64,000 nucleotides of DNA. Source: Georgenia satyanarayanai. Lineage in GTDB: Bacteria; Actinomycetota; Actinomycetes; Actinomycetales; Actinomycetaceae. The DNA lies in contig NZ_VUKC01000011.1 in assembly GCF_009193135.1 (NCBI RefSeq), forward strand, positions 43,531-107,530, given 5' to 3'. The position numbers were made by a program, and so were the translations under genes. This document shows, in pieces, positions 56,494-64,000 of the stretch. Below the pieces are notes generated by a model, which saw only the letters and a program-made list of their open reading frames with translations, ran no database searches and was not told the DNA's origin. Position 1 is the first letter of the stretch. Each line of letters starts with the position of its first letter.

Positions 56494-58104
56494 TCACTCG
56501 GCGACGACGCCGACGTCGAGGAAGGAGAGCCCGGTCAGCGGCACGGGGGCGAAGCCGACGAGCTCGTCGCCGCTCCACGCGGTGGGCAGTTGGCGGTGGA
56601 ACAGCGGGTAGAGCACGGCCTGCTCCGCGATGAGGTCGAAGGCCTGGTTCCACAGCTCCTGCTGCTCCTCACCCTCGGTGCGCACGGCCTCGTCGAGGAT
56701 CGAGGTGAGCTCGGCGTACTCGGGCGTGTCGTCCCAGCGGTAGCGGTCCTTGGGCCACACGTTGTCACCGAACCACCAGCGCATGAGGAGGTCGGGGTCG
56801 TTGCCGAAGACCGAGGGGTCCCCGGGGGCGACCATCACCTCGAGCTCGCCGTTGTCCACCTTGGTGTACTGACCACCGGACTGGCCGATGTCGAGGGTGG
56901 TGTTGATCCCGACGGCGTCGAGGTCCTCCTTGATGAGCGGGGCGACGTCGGCCACCCAGCCGGTGTCGGTCGTGAGCAGCGTGATGTCGAGGGAGTCGAC
57001 GCCCGCCTCGGCGAGCAGCTCCTGGGCGCGCTCCGGGTCGTAGGAGTAGACGGTCGAGGCCTCGGTGTAGTTCGGGTGGTCCTCGGGCAGGAAGCTCGTC
57101 GCGGCGGTGGCGTTGCCGAGCATGCCGGTCTCGATGATCGACTCGACGTCGAGGGCGTGGTGGAAGGCCTGGCGCACGCGGACGTCGTCGAAGGGCTCGA
57201 GGTCGGTGTTGAACATCATGAAGAGCAGGCCGAAGGACTGGACCGACTCGATGTCGACCTGCCCCTCGAGGGCCGGCACGTCGATGTAGGGGACGTCCTC
57301 GATGGCGTGGACGGTGCCCGAGCTCATCGCGGTGACGCGGGCTGCGGCGTCGGCGAGGAGGTTCCAGTTCATGCCGGCGGCCTGGGCCGGGCGCGGGCCG
57401 GTGTAGTCGTCGAAGCGCTCGAAGGTGATCGAGTCGTCCGGGGTGGCGGAGGTGAGGACGTAGGGGCCGGTGCCGGTGGGCAGGGCGTTGAACGCCTCGT
57501 AGTCGGCCTCGACGACGGCCTGCGGGACGATCTTGACGACCGAGAGGCGCTCGGGGGTGAGGCTGAAGGGGTGCTCGAGGTTGATCTGCACCGTGGTCTC
57601 GTCCACGGCCTCGACCGACTCGACGAAGTCGATGAAGGAGACGTACAGCGAGGTGTTCGCCGGGTCCATCACGCGCTCGAAGCTGTAGACGACGTCGTCG
57701 GCGGTGACGGGGTCGCCGTTGTGGAACACCGCGCCCTCGCGCAGCGTCACCTGCCACGTCGTGTCGTCGATCTGCTCGGGGAGCTCGGCGCCGAGGGCGG
57801 CGTAGACCTCACGGGTTACCGGGTCGAGCTCGGTGAGTCCCTCGAGGGTGTGCCAGTTGGCCGCCACGGTGACCGCACCGGACGTGGTCATCGGGTCGAA
57901 GCCGCCGCTGAGCGGGTACGAGATGCCCGCCTCGATGACGGCGTCGGGGTCGATCTCGCCCGCCGGGGTGGACGAGCCGGTGGCGTCGCCCGCCGGCTCC
58001 TCGGCGTCACCGCCACCGCAGGCGCTGAGCGCGAGCGCTCCGACGAGGACGGCGGCCGTGAGGCCGGCGGCCCGGCGGGGGCGGGTGAAGGACAATGTCC
58101 GCAT
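56494..58104 (-). CDS. Peptide-type ABC transporter substrate-binding lipoprotein (SBP family 5, probable sialic-acid binder)
   Basis: A 536-residue lipoprotein. The signal peptide ends with LSACGGGD and lipidated Cys29, followed by an acidic, Ser/Thr-rich linker. The SBP_bac_5 fold is shown by SGGFDPMTTSGAVTVAANWH near residue 67, WQVTLREGAVFHNGDPVTAD near 118 and NALPTGTGPYVL near 206. The locus (nanA, nanK, nanE, sialidase) suggests N-acetylneuraminate or a derivative as ligand, like SatA (inference). ATG at 58104. The GntR operator lies 23 nt upstream. Confidence 0.9.
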   Translation of the reverse strand: MRTLSFTRPRRAAGLTAAVLVGALALSACGGGDAEEPAGDATGSSTPAGEIDPDAVIEAGISYPLSGGFDPMTTSGAVTVAANWHTLEGLTELDPVTREVYAALGAELPEQIDDTTWQVTLREGAVFHNGDPVTADDVVYSFERVMDPANTSLYVSFIDFVESVEAVDETTVQINLEHPFSLTPERLSVVKIVPQAVVEADYEAFNALPTGTGPYVLTSATPDDSITFERFDDYTGPRPAQAAGMNWNLLADAAARVTAMSSGTVHAIEDVPYIDVPALEGQVDIESVQSFGLLFMMFNTDLEPFDDVRVRQAFHHALDVESIIETGMLGNATAATSFLPEDHPNYTEASTVYSYDPERAQELLAEAGVDSLDITLLTTDTGWVADVAPLIKEDLDAVGINTTLDIGQSGGQYTKVDNGELEVMVAPGDPSVFGNDPDLLMRWWFGDNVWPKDRYRWDDTPEYAELTSILDEAVRTEGEEQQELWNQAFDLIAEQAVLYPLFHRQLPTAWSGDELVGFAPVPLTGLSFLDVGVVAE

Positions 58105-58126
58105 GAGCTCTCCTATGAGACAGATG

Positions 58127-58144
58127 ACGTCTGATGTCTGACGT
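58127..58144. promoter_or_regulatory. GntR operator (ACGTCTGATGTCTGACGT)
   Basis: An 18-bp near-palindrome (14 of 18 positions symmetric, outer five pairs perfect) in the 82-nt gap between the transporter operon and the divergent gntR gene. The sequence ACGTCTGATGTC recurs before the sialidase (61413). It is a good candidate for the binding site of the adjacent FCD-type GntR regulator. Confidence 0.7.
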
Positions 58145-58186
58145 AGTAGGCTGACCCTAGTCTCCCCATCAGCGAAAGGTCAAGGC

Positions 58187-58960
58187 ATGGCGATCACGGC
58201 ACGGTCACAGGCGACCGGCGGCGGCCACGCATCCGCTGGACGACGGCCCACGACGGCCGACCAGATCAAGGAGTACATCCTCGCGAACGGGCTCAAACCG
58301 GGCGACAGCCTGCCCACCGAGTCCGAGCTGTGCGACCTCCTCGGCGTCTCCCGCTCCAACGTGCGGGAGGCCGTCCGCACCCTGACGACGCTCAACATCG
58401 TCTCCGTGCGGCACGGCCACGGGACCTTCGTCGGCGACATGAGCCTGGACGCGCTCGTCGAGTCGCTCGTCTTCCGCGGCGTGCTCATCCCCGGCGACGA
58501 CCTGCGCGCCCTGCGGGACATCGTCGAGGTGCGCCAGGCCCTCGACACGGCGATGGCACAGCAGGTCGCGACCACCATGCGCGGCACCTACAACAAGGAC
58601 CTCCACGACCTCGTCGACGAGATGGTCGCCCTCGCCGAGCGCGGAGGGGTGTTCCCCGCCCAGGACCGCGCGTTCCACACCTCCCTGCTCGCGCGCATCG
58701 ACAACGAGCTCGTCGGTCAGCTCGTCGGTGCCTTCTGGGACGTCCACACCGCCGTCATGCCGAGCCTCGGTGTGGCCCCGTCCACCGACATGGTCCAGAC
58801 GGCCATGGCCCACGGGGACATGCTGCGCGCCGCCGAGGAGGGCGACGCCGACGCCTTCATCGCCTCCGTCGGGCGGCACTACGAGCCGATCGTGCGGACA
58901 CTGGAGGGAGTGCGCCCCCAGCGCACCTCCGCCACCGCCGGACTGGAGGACCAGGAATGA
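58187..58960 (+). CDS. FadR/NanR-type GntR-family transcriptional regulator
   Basis: A 257-residue regulator. The N-terminal winged HTH is at about residues 22-88 (TADQIKEYILANGLKPGDSL then LPTESELCDLLGVSRSNVRE and VRHGHGTFVGD wing). The C-terminal FCD effector domain (about 105-230) has LRDIVEVRQALDTAMAQQ and the metal-ligand pattern FHTSLL and HGDMLRAAEEGDAD. It lies between the transporter operon and two Gfo/Idh genes, and overlaps the first by 4 nt. It probably controls the sialic-acid genes in response to a pathway intermediate (inference). Confidence 0.92.
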   Translation: MAITARSQATGGGHASAGRRPTTADQIKEYILANGLKPGDSLPTESELCDLLGVSRSNVREAVRTLTTLNIVSVRHGHGTFVGDMSLDALVESLVFRGVLIPGDDLRALRDIVEVRQALDTAMAQQVATTMRGTYNKDLHDLVDEMVALAERGGVFPAQDRAFHTSLLARIDNELVGQLVGAFWDVHTAVMPSLGVAPSTDMVQTAMAHGDMLRAAEEGDADAFIASVGRHYEPIVRTLEGVRPQRTSATAGLEDQE

Positions 58961-59988
58961 CGGCACTCGTCACCGTCGTCGGGACGGGCGCCTTCGCCCG
59001 CGAGCACCTTCTCGCGCTGCGGCAGGTGCCACGGCTGCGCGTCGCGTGGGTCGCCGGCACCGACCTCGACCGCGCCGAGGAGCTCGCCAGCCTGGCGGGG
59101 GCACGCGCCACGACGGACATCGAGGCCGCCGTCACCGACCCGGCGGTCCACGCCGTCGACGTCGTCAACGCGACGCCCGGCCACGCACCCTGGACGATCA
59201 CCGCGGGACGCGCGGGCAAGCACGTGCACGTCGACAAGCCGGCCGCCCTGTCCCTCGGCCAGCTCGACGCGATGGTCGCCGCGACCGCGGGCACGAGCCT
59301 CATGGTGGGGCAGACGGTGCGCTTCCAGCCCGCCGTGCGCCGCCTGGCCCAGGCCGTCCGCGACGGACGCGTCGGGGACCCCCGGCTCCTCCACATCAGC
59401 TGGTACACCGGCCACGCCTGGCCCGGCGGCTGGCGCAGCTGGCAGCTGGACCCCGCCCTGTCCGGTGGCCACCCGGTGCACAACGGCACGCACATCCTCG
59501 ACGCCGCCACCTGGCTGCTGGGGTCGGCCCCCACCGAGGTCTTCGCCCGCGGGATGCGGACCTTCTCCCCCGACATGGAGTCCCCGGACTCCTTCCAGGT
59601 GCAGCTCCGGACGGCCGACGGCGGGCTCGCCACCCTCGAGCTGTGCTACGCCCTGCGCCAGCGCGGGGACATGCTGCGCCGCGTCGTGCTCGTCGGCTCC
59701 GGGGGCACGCTGAGCCACACGACCGAGAACGAGCCCGGCCTCACGTCCGACGCCGCCCGCCCGGCGCCGCTGTCCCTCGACGGTGCGCTGCGCGACCAGC
59801 TCGAGCACTGGGCCGACGTCGTCACCGGTGAGGCCGAGTGCCTCGTGCGGCCCGAGGAGGTCCGCGCGGCGCTGGCGGGCGCGCTCGCCGCCCAGCGCTC
59901 GCTCGTCACCGGGCGGCGGGTCCACGTCACCGAGATCGAGGGCGACCCCGAGGTCGGGGCGCACGTCAACGCCGAGGAGGTCCTGTGA
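58957..59988 (+). CDS. Gfo/Idh/MocA-family oxidoreductase (first copy)
   Basis: A 343-residue NAD(P)-dependent oxidoreductase. The Rossmann motif is VTVVGTGAFAREHLLAL at residues 5-21. The substrate-domain Lys is in HVHVDKPAALSLGQLDAMV near residue 91, where DKP replaces EKP. VGQTVRFQPAVRRLAQAV follows near 121, and DPALSGGHPVHNGTHILDAA near 168 includes the conserved GG-x4-H. Coupled to gntR by ATGA. Gfo/Idh proteins such as NanOx (YjhC) interconvert 2,7-anhydro-Neu5Ac and Neu5Ac, so a role on sialic-acid derivatives is possible. Confidence 0.9.
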   Translation: MTALVTVVGTGAFAREHLLALRQVPRLRVAWVAGTDLDRAEELASLAGARATTDIEAAVTDPAVHAVDVVNATPGHAPWTITAGRAGKHVHVDKPAALSLGQLDAMVAATAGTSLMVGQTVRFQPAVRRLAQAVRDGRVGDPRLLHISWYTGHAWPGGWRSWQLDPALSGGHPVHNGTHILDAATWLLGSAPTEVFARGMRTFSPDMESPDSFQVQLRTADGGLATLELCYALRQRGDMLRRVVLVGSGGTLSHTTENEPGLTSDAARPAPLSLDGALRDQLEHWADVVTGEAECLVRPEEVRAALAGALAAQRSLVTGRRVHVTEIEGDPEVGAHVNAEEVL

Positions 59989-61061
59989 TGGTGCTGCGGA
60001 TCGGTGTCCTCTCCGCGGTGCGGCACGCCGCGGACTACCTGCGCATCCTCAAGCAGGACGAGCGCGTCGAGCTCGTCGCCGTGGCCGAGGAACCCTCCGC
60101 ACCCGAGTGGGTGCGCGGCGACTCCCGTGCCACAGCCGAGCGCGCCGGCGTGCGCTACACCGAGGACGTCGAGGAGATCCTCGACCCCGCGCGCGTCGAC
60201 CTCGTCGTCGTGTGCGGGGCGCCGACCCGGCACGCCCGGCTCGCGCTCGCCGCGCTGCTCGCCGGCGTCGACGTCCTCGTCGACAAGCCGGTGGCGACGA
60301 CCCTCGACGACGCCGACGCCCTCGTCGCCGCGGCCGAGCGGACCGGACGGCTGTGCGCCGTCGTCAACCGCACCCACGCCCCCGCCCTGCGCCGCACGCG
60401 CGCCTGGGTGGACGCCGGCCACGTGGGCCTGCCGCGGCACGTCGACATGGAGTTCTTCGCCTCCGGTGCCCACTTCGCGACCTCTGTGGAGCGTCCGGAG
60501 CTCGTCGTCGACCCGGCCCTGTCCGGCGGCGGGGAGGTGCTCAACTTCCTCGGCTACTGCGTCGACGCCATCGGGTACCTCACGGGCCTGCCGGTCCGCG
60601 AGGTGCACGCCTTCACCGGCAGCCTGTTCTCCGAGCTGCACGCCGCCCACGACGTCGAGGACAGTGCCGTCGTCAGCCTGCTGCTCGACCGCGGGGTCAC
60701 CGCCACGGTGACGTTGGGACGCGTCCCCTTCGCCCCGGGCACGACCCCGACGACGAGCTCCCTGCGCCTGCTCGGGTCGCACGGCCACGCGGTCGCCGAC
60801 GACGACAAGCCGGCCATCGGCGTGTTCGGGCCCGACGGCGCGGACGCCCTCGCCGCCGACGCCGGGCAGGTGGCCCTGGAGCGCTACCTCCGTCACGTCG
60901 TCGACTCGCTGCTCGCCGGCACGTCGCCGGACTACACGGTGCACGAGGCCCGGGACTCGATCGCCGTCATCGACGCCGCCTACCGCTCGGCGAACAGCGG
61001 CGACGTCGTCGCCCTCCTGCCGGCACCGCCGCTCAGCGAGGGTCCGCACCTGGCCGGCTGA
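59988..61061 (+). CDS. Gfo/Idh/MocA-family oxidoreductase (second copy)
   Basis: A 357-residue protein of the same superfamily but clearly different sequence. The N-terminal fold lacks a clean GxGxxG (RIGVLSAVRHAADYLRIL at residues 4-21). The Lys is in VLVDKPVATTLDDADALVAA near residue 94, RTHAPALRRTRAWV follows near 125, and LSGGGEVLNFLGYCVDAIGY near 180 carries the GG-x-x-x-N-x2-Y variant. ATG overlaps the previous stop by one base, so both oxidoreductases are made together and may act in sequence or as a heteromer (inference). Confidence 0.88.
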   Translation: MVLRIGVLSAVRHAADYLRILKQDERVELVAVAEEPSAPEWVRGDSRATAERAGVRYTEDVEEILDPARVDLVVVCGAPTRHARLALAALLAGVDVLVDKPVATTLDDADALVAAAERTGRLCAVVNRTHAPALRRTRAWVDAGHVGLPRHVDMEFFASGAHFATSVERPELVVDPALSGGGEVLNFLGYCVDAIGYLTGLPVREVHAFTGSLFSELHAAHDVEDSAVVSLLLDRGVTATVTLGRVPFAPGTTPTTSSLRLLGSHGHAVADDDKPAIGVFGPDGADALAADAGQVALERYLRHVVDSLLAGTSPDYTVHEARDSIAVIDAAYRSANSGDVVALLPAPPLSEGPHLAG

Positions 61062-61084
61062 GCGACCGGCGCGAGCACGCTCAG
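61058..61084. terminator. Short hairpin spanning both stop codons
   Basis: CTGAGCG (61058-61064) pairs with CGCTCAG (61078-61084) across a 13-nt loop. The arms contain the stop codons of the two convergent genes. It is a weak terminator candidate. Confidence 0.35.
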
Positions 61085-61329
61085 TGCGGGCGTGCCTCGC
61101 GCCGGGAGCCGCCGTACCTCTTGTGCACCGCCTGCTTGGACACGCCGAGCAGGACGGCGATCTCGGCCCAGGTCAGCCCGCGGGCGCGGGCGCGCCTGAC
61201 GAGCAGGGCCTCCCGGCGGTCGGCCTGCCTGCGCAGCACGGAGAGGGCGTGGAGAGCGGCGACGACGTCACCGTCGTCGTCGACGGACTGGGCGAGTGCG
61301 CTCATCGGGACCTCCTCGGTGCCGGCCAT
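61081..61329 (-). CDS. Small helix-turn-helix protein
   Basis: An 82-residue protein with a C-terminal HTH: RARARGLTWAEIAVLLGVSK then QAVHKRYGGSRRE (about residues 45-77). The N-terminal part ALHALSVLRRQADRREALLV is helical. Similar small HTH proteins with the motif WAEIAxLLGVSKQAVHKRY are common in actinobacteria. Its upstream region holds several GTCAAC/GTTGAC inverted repeats, probably its own operators. It is divergent from the sialidase gene and may influence it. Confidence 0.85.
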   Translation of the reverse strand: MAGTEEVPMSALAQSVDDDGDVVAALHALSVLRRQADRREALLVRRARARGLTWAEIAVLLGVSKQAVHKRYGGSRREARPH

Positions 61330-61332
61330 GGC

Positions 61333-61396
61333 GTCAACCTACGTTGACACGTCTGTGCCGTCAAGGTTGACGGCACCGCCCCCACGGGTTGACAAC
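61333..61396. promoter_or_regulatory. Cluster of GTCAAC/GTTGAC inverted repeats
   Basis: Three elements in 64 nt: GTCAAC-N4-GTTGAC at 61333-61348; an 18-bp perfect palindrome GCCGTCAA-GG-TTGACGGC at 61357-61374; and GTTGACAAC at 61388-61396, which also overlaps a possible TTGACA -35 box. They lie between the small HTH gene and the sialidase gene. Confidence 0.65.
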
Positions 61397-61408
61397 ACAT
61401 GTTGGTCG

Positions 61409-61430
61409 TATAACGTCTGATGTCAGGTGT
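61409..61430 (+). promoter_or_regulatory. Sialidase -10 box with overlapping GntR operator copy
   Basis: TATAAC (61409-61414) is the best -10 candidate. Immediately overlapping it, ACGTCTGATGTCAGGTGT (61413-61430) repeats the first 12 bases of the operator at 58127. The TTGACA at 61389 is only 14 nt upstream of the -10 box, shorter than optimal, which may mean activator dependence. Confidence 0.55.
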
Positions 61431-61527
61431 CTACCCACACCTCGTACTGGTCACGGCGCAACGGTGAGTCCAACCCGCACGACGCACCGGGCGCCTCTCT
61501 CGGGCGATGTCGCCCGGAAAGGTCCAC

Positions 61528-64000
61528 ATGTCACTGATGACGAGACGACGCGTGGCGGCCGGCCTGGCCGCTGCGCTGACCACCGGACTGCTGGGCACCG
61601 CCCCGGTCCACGCTGCGACCGAGGATGCACGCGACTACGACGCCGCCTGGGGAGGGGAGCCCTTCTACGAGGAGCAGCAGCTCGCGACGAACGGTGAGGG
61701 CTTCGCCAACTACCGCATCGCCGCGCTCGCCGTCGCCAACAACGGCGACGTCCTCGCCTCCTACGACGGGCGACCCACGGCCGCGGACTCCCCCGGCCCC
61801 AACTCCATCCTCCAGCGGCGCAGCACCGACAACGGGGAGACGTGGGGCGAGCAGACCGTCGTCGCCCAGGGCGAGGAGGAGGCGCCGATCCACGGCTACT
61901 CCGACCCGAGCTACATCGTGGACCGGGAGACCGGCACGATCTTCAACTTCCACGTGTACTCGCTGGACCGCGGCTTCGGCAACAGCCAGCCCGGCGTGGA
62001 CCCGGCCGACCGCAACGTCATCCACGCCAACGTCGCCCGGTCCGAGGACGACGGCGAGACGTGGACGCACCGGACGATCACCGCCGACATCACGGCGGAC
62101 GTGGAGACCTGGCGCAGCCGCTTCGCCGCGTCCGGCCAGGGCATCCAGCTCAGGTACGGCCCGCACGCCGGCCGCCTCATCCAGCAGTACACGATCATCA
62201 ACACCGCGCTCGACACCTACCAGGCCGTGAGCGTCTACTCCGACGACCACGGCGAGACCTGGCAGGTCGGTGAGCCCGTGGGCACCGGGATGGACGAGAA
62301 CAAGACCGTCGAGCTGTCCGACGGCCGGGTCATGCTCAACTCCCGCGACTCCCAGCGCTCCGGCTACCGCAAGGTCGCGATCTCGCAGGACGGTGGGCAC
62401 TCCTACGGCGAGGTCACCATCGAGCGGCAGCTGCCGGACCCGGCGAACAACGCCTCGATCGTGCGGGCGTTCCCGAACGCCGAGCAGGGCTCCGCCGAGG
62501 CCAAGGTCCTCCTCTTCTCCAACTCCGCCAGCTCGAGCACCCGGAGCAACGGCACCATCCGGATGTCGTGCGACGACGGCCGGACCTGGCCCGTCGCCCG
62601 AACCTTCCAGCCCGGCGGGATGGCGTACTCGACGCTCGCCACCCAGCCCGACGGCAGCATCGGCCTCCTCTACGAGCCCGACGCCGGGAACGGCGGCATC
62701 CGCTACGCCAAGCTCAACCTCGCCTGGCTCGGTGGTGTGTGCGCCGCCGTCGCCGCCGACGACGTCACGGCGGGCGCGGGCACGACGGCGGACGTCGCCG
62801 TGACCGTCACCAACCAGACCTCCGACGCGCTCACCGGCGGGACGCTGTCCCTCGGCCTGCCCGACGGCTGGGGTGAGGCCGGCGCCGACGTGCCCGACGT
62901 GGCCGCCGGCGGCACCGCGACCGTCACGGTCCCGGTCGACGTCCCCGCGGACGCGTTCGCGGGCAGCTACCCGGTCGAGGTCACGCTGACGACGGACCAG
63001 GGGACGTCCTCCGGCTCCCTCACCGTCACGGTCGACGCCGCCGAGGGCGAGGTCATCACCGTCGTCCCGAGCGTGACGAACGCGAGCGGGAGCGGTGAGT
63101 ACCTGCCCGGGGAGCGCCTGTCCTTCTCCTACCGGGTCACCAACATCACCGACGAGGTCGTCTCGGTCGTCCCCCGGTCCTCCAACCTCGCGGGCTTCAA
63201 CCCGCCGGAGGCCCCGAACTGCCGGTTCCAGAACCTCCAGCCGGGCGCGAGCTACACGTGCACGACCGCCTACCGCGTCCTCACCCCGGAGGACCTGGAC
63301 GCCGGCTCCTTCACCCCGCAGACGACGTGGACGGCGCACCGCGGCAGCTACGCCGGCCCGGAGATCGGGACGATCGAGCGCACGGCTCCCGAGGTCCCGG
63401 TCCGCGCGCCCGAGAACCTCCTCCCGCAGGACCAGCTCTCGGTCGCCGACGTCTCGAGCGAGGAGACCGAGGAGGCGCAGACACCCGCCGCCAACGCGAT
63501 CGACGGCGACCCGGCGACGATCTGGCACACCGAGTGGGACGACGTCATGGGCCCGCACCACATCACCCTCGACCTCGGCGGCGACTACACGGTGCAGACC
63601 CTGCGCTACCTGCCCCGGCAGTCGGGCGGCACCAACGGGATGCTGCGCGACTACGCCGTGCGGGTCTCGGCCGACGGTCAGACCTGGGGCGAGCCGGTCG
63701 CCGAGGGCATGCTGCCCCAGTCGACCGCACCGCAGACCATCGGGCTCGAGCCCACCGTGGGTCGCTACCTGCGGCTGGACTTCCTCACGTCCTACAGCGA
63801 CTGGAGCAACCACTTCGCCTCGGCCGCCGAGCTCAACGTCCAGGCCGCGGCCGTGGAGGAGCCGGGCGAGCCCCAGCCCGGGCCGCAGCGGTACGGGTTC
63901 TTCCTCAACGACGGCTGGGACGGCACGCCCGAGCACGTCTTCCAGTACGGCCGGCACACCGACGAGGTCCTCATCGGTGACTGGGACGGCGACGGGCGCG
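61528..64000 (+). CDS. Secreted multidomain exo-alpha-sialidase (GH33), cut by the window end
   Basis: 824 codons are visible with no stop. Residues 1-30 are a signal peptide (TRRRVAAGLAAALTTGLLG, cleavage near VHA). The GH33 beta-propeller spans about 45-400: the arginine motif YRIA at 62-65, the acid/base Asp80 in SYDGR, Asp boxes STDNGETWG (99-107), SEDDGETWT, SDDHGETWQ and SQDGGHSYG, and the nucleophile Tyr in AYSTLATQPDG with Glu in LLYE. Next come an NPCBM-associated/CARDB-like domain (about 410-505), a second immunoglobulin-like domain (about 510-625), an F5/8 type C carbohydrate-binding module (about 631-775), and the first FG-GAP-like repeat (YGFFLNDGWDG, then IGDWDGDG). It releases terminal sialic acid outside the cell for the adjacent uptake and catabolic genes. 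Confidence 0.95.
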   Translation, partial: MSLMTRRRVAAGLAAALTTGLLGTAPVHAATEDARDYDAAWGGEPFYEEQQLATNGEGFANYRIAALAVANNGDVLASYDGRPTAADSPGPNSILQRRSTDNGETWGEQTVVAQGEEEAPIHGYSDPSYIVDRETGTIFNFHVYSLDRGFGNSQPGVDPADRNVIHANVARSEDDGETWTHRTITADITADVETWRSRFAASGQGIQLRYGPHAGRLIQQYTIINTALDTYQAVSVYSDDHGETWQVGEPVGTGMDENKTVELSDGRVMLNSRDSQRSGYRKVAISQDGGHSYGEVTIERQLPDPANNASIVRAFPNAEQGSAEAKVLLFSNSASSSTRSNGTIRMSCDDGRTWPVARTFQPGGMAYSTLATQPDGSIGLLYEPDAGNGGIRYAKLNLAWLGGVCAAVAADDVTAGAGTTADVAVTVTNQTSDALTGGTLSLGLPDGWGEAGADVPDVAAGGTATVTVPVDVPADAFAGSYPVEVTLTTDQGTSSGSLTVTVDAAEGEVITVVPSVTNASGSGEYLPGERLSFSYRVTNITDEVVSVVPRSSNLAGFNPPEAPNCRFQNLQPGASYTCTTAYRVLTPEDLDAGSFTPQTTWTAHRGSYAGPEIGTIERTAPEVPVRAPENLLPQDQLSVADVSSEETEEAQTPAANAIDGDPATIWHTEWDDVMGPHHITLDLGGDYTVQTLRYLPRQSGGTNGMLRDYAVRVSADGQTWGEPVAEGMLPQSTAPQTIGLEPTVGRYLRLDFLTSYSDWSNHFASAAELNVQAAAVEEPGEPQPGPQRYGFFLNDGWDGTPEHVFQYGRHTDEVLIGDWDGDGR

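Noticed and set aside
61531..63957. An 808-codon open frame on the minus strand across the sialidase.
   Set aside because: The plus strand carries clear Asp boxes, a signal peptide and carbohydrate-binding modules. The minus frame is Val/Gly/Arg-rich with no motif.

Overview
This window is very GC-rich and reads as a chromosomal segment of an actinobacterium, most likely a member of the Micrococcales. The reasons are the codon use, the many GTG starts, the clpS-DUF2017-murI-metallo-beta-lactamase gene string known from mycobacteria and relatives, actinobacterial families such as DUF3039, DUF4916, DUF3054 and the GAP family, and leaderless promoters (TAnnnT placed 6-8 nt before the start codon). 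No insertion sequence, prophage, CRISPR array or rRNA was seen. Three tRNA genes (His, Lys, Leu) are present. Genus cannot be decided from the sequence alone.

Layout. 1-4.8 kb: tRNA-His, then a pterin-type cluster made of a HAD phosphatase, a GTP cyclohydrolase II fused to a RibD-like reductase and, convergent to them, a dehydrogenase, a degenerate 6-pyruvoyltetrahydropterin-synthase homologue and a glycosyltransferase. 4.9-19.3 kb: mostly housekeeping and solitary genes (DUF808, nadE, SDR-DUF2867, a divergent ArsR/SRPBCC pair, DUF488, an ATP-grasp enzyme, tRNA-Lys, a K+ channel, an M23 peptidase with its HTH partner, bcp, tRNA-Leu, DUF4916, DUF3054, rdgB-rph, a GAP-family protein, and a NarL-type two-component system). 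19.4-25.7 kb: a beta-glucoside utilisation unit (LacI regulator, sugar ABC transporter, GH1 beta-glucosidase) with a LacI-type operator. 25.8-33.5 kb: a lipase-maturation-factor-like membrane protein, a coiled-coil protein, and a TetR-linked peptide-type ABC transporter. 33.6-44.3 kb: ppc, an epimerase bracketed by 18-bp repeat arrays, the MBL-murI-DUF2017-clpS block, pncB, and a helicase-DUF3039 pair. 44.3-46.9 kb: a TetR regulator and a DrrAB-type efflux ABC pair separated by three operator-like palindromes. 46.9-64 kb: nagB, HU, an FMN reductase and DUF1206, then a large sialic-acid scavenging locus (nanE, nanK, nanA, a Sat-like ABC transporter, a GntR regulator, two Gfo/Idh oxidoreductases, a small HTH regulator and a secreted multidomain sialidase cut by the window end).

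How it works together. The sialic-acid locus can be read as a pathway. The exported sialidase releases sialic acid, the lipoprotein and permeases import it, NanA splits it to ManNAc and pyruvate, NanK phosphorylates, NanE epimerises to GlcNAc-6-P, and NagB deaminates GlcN-6-P; nagA was not seen in the window. A near-palindrome before the transporter/GntR promoters is partly repeated before the sialidase, suggesting one regulon. The pterin-type cluster is the part whose product is least understood. Two families of intergenic DNA repeat also recur: an 18-bp unit and long palindromes between convergent genes.
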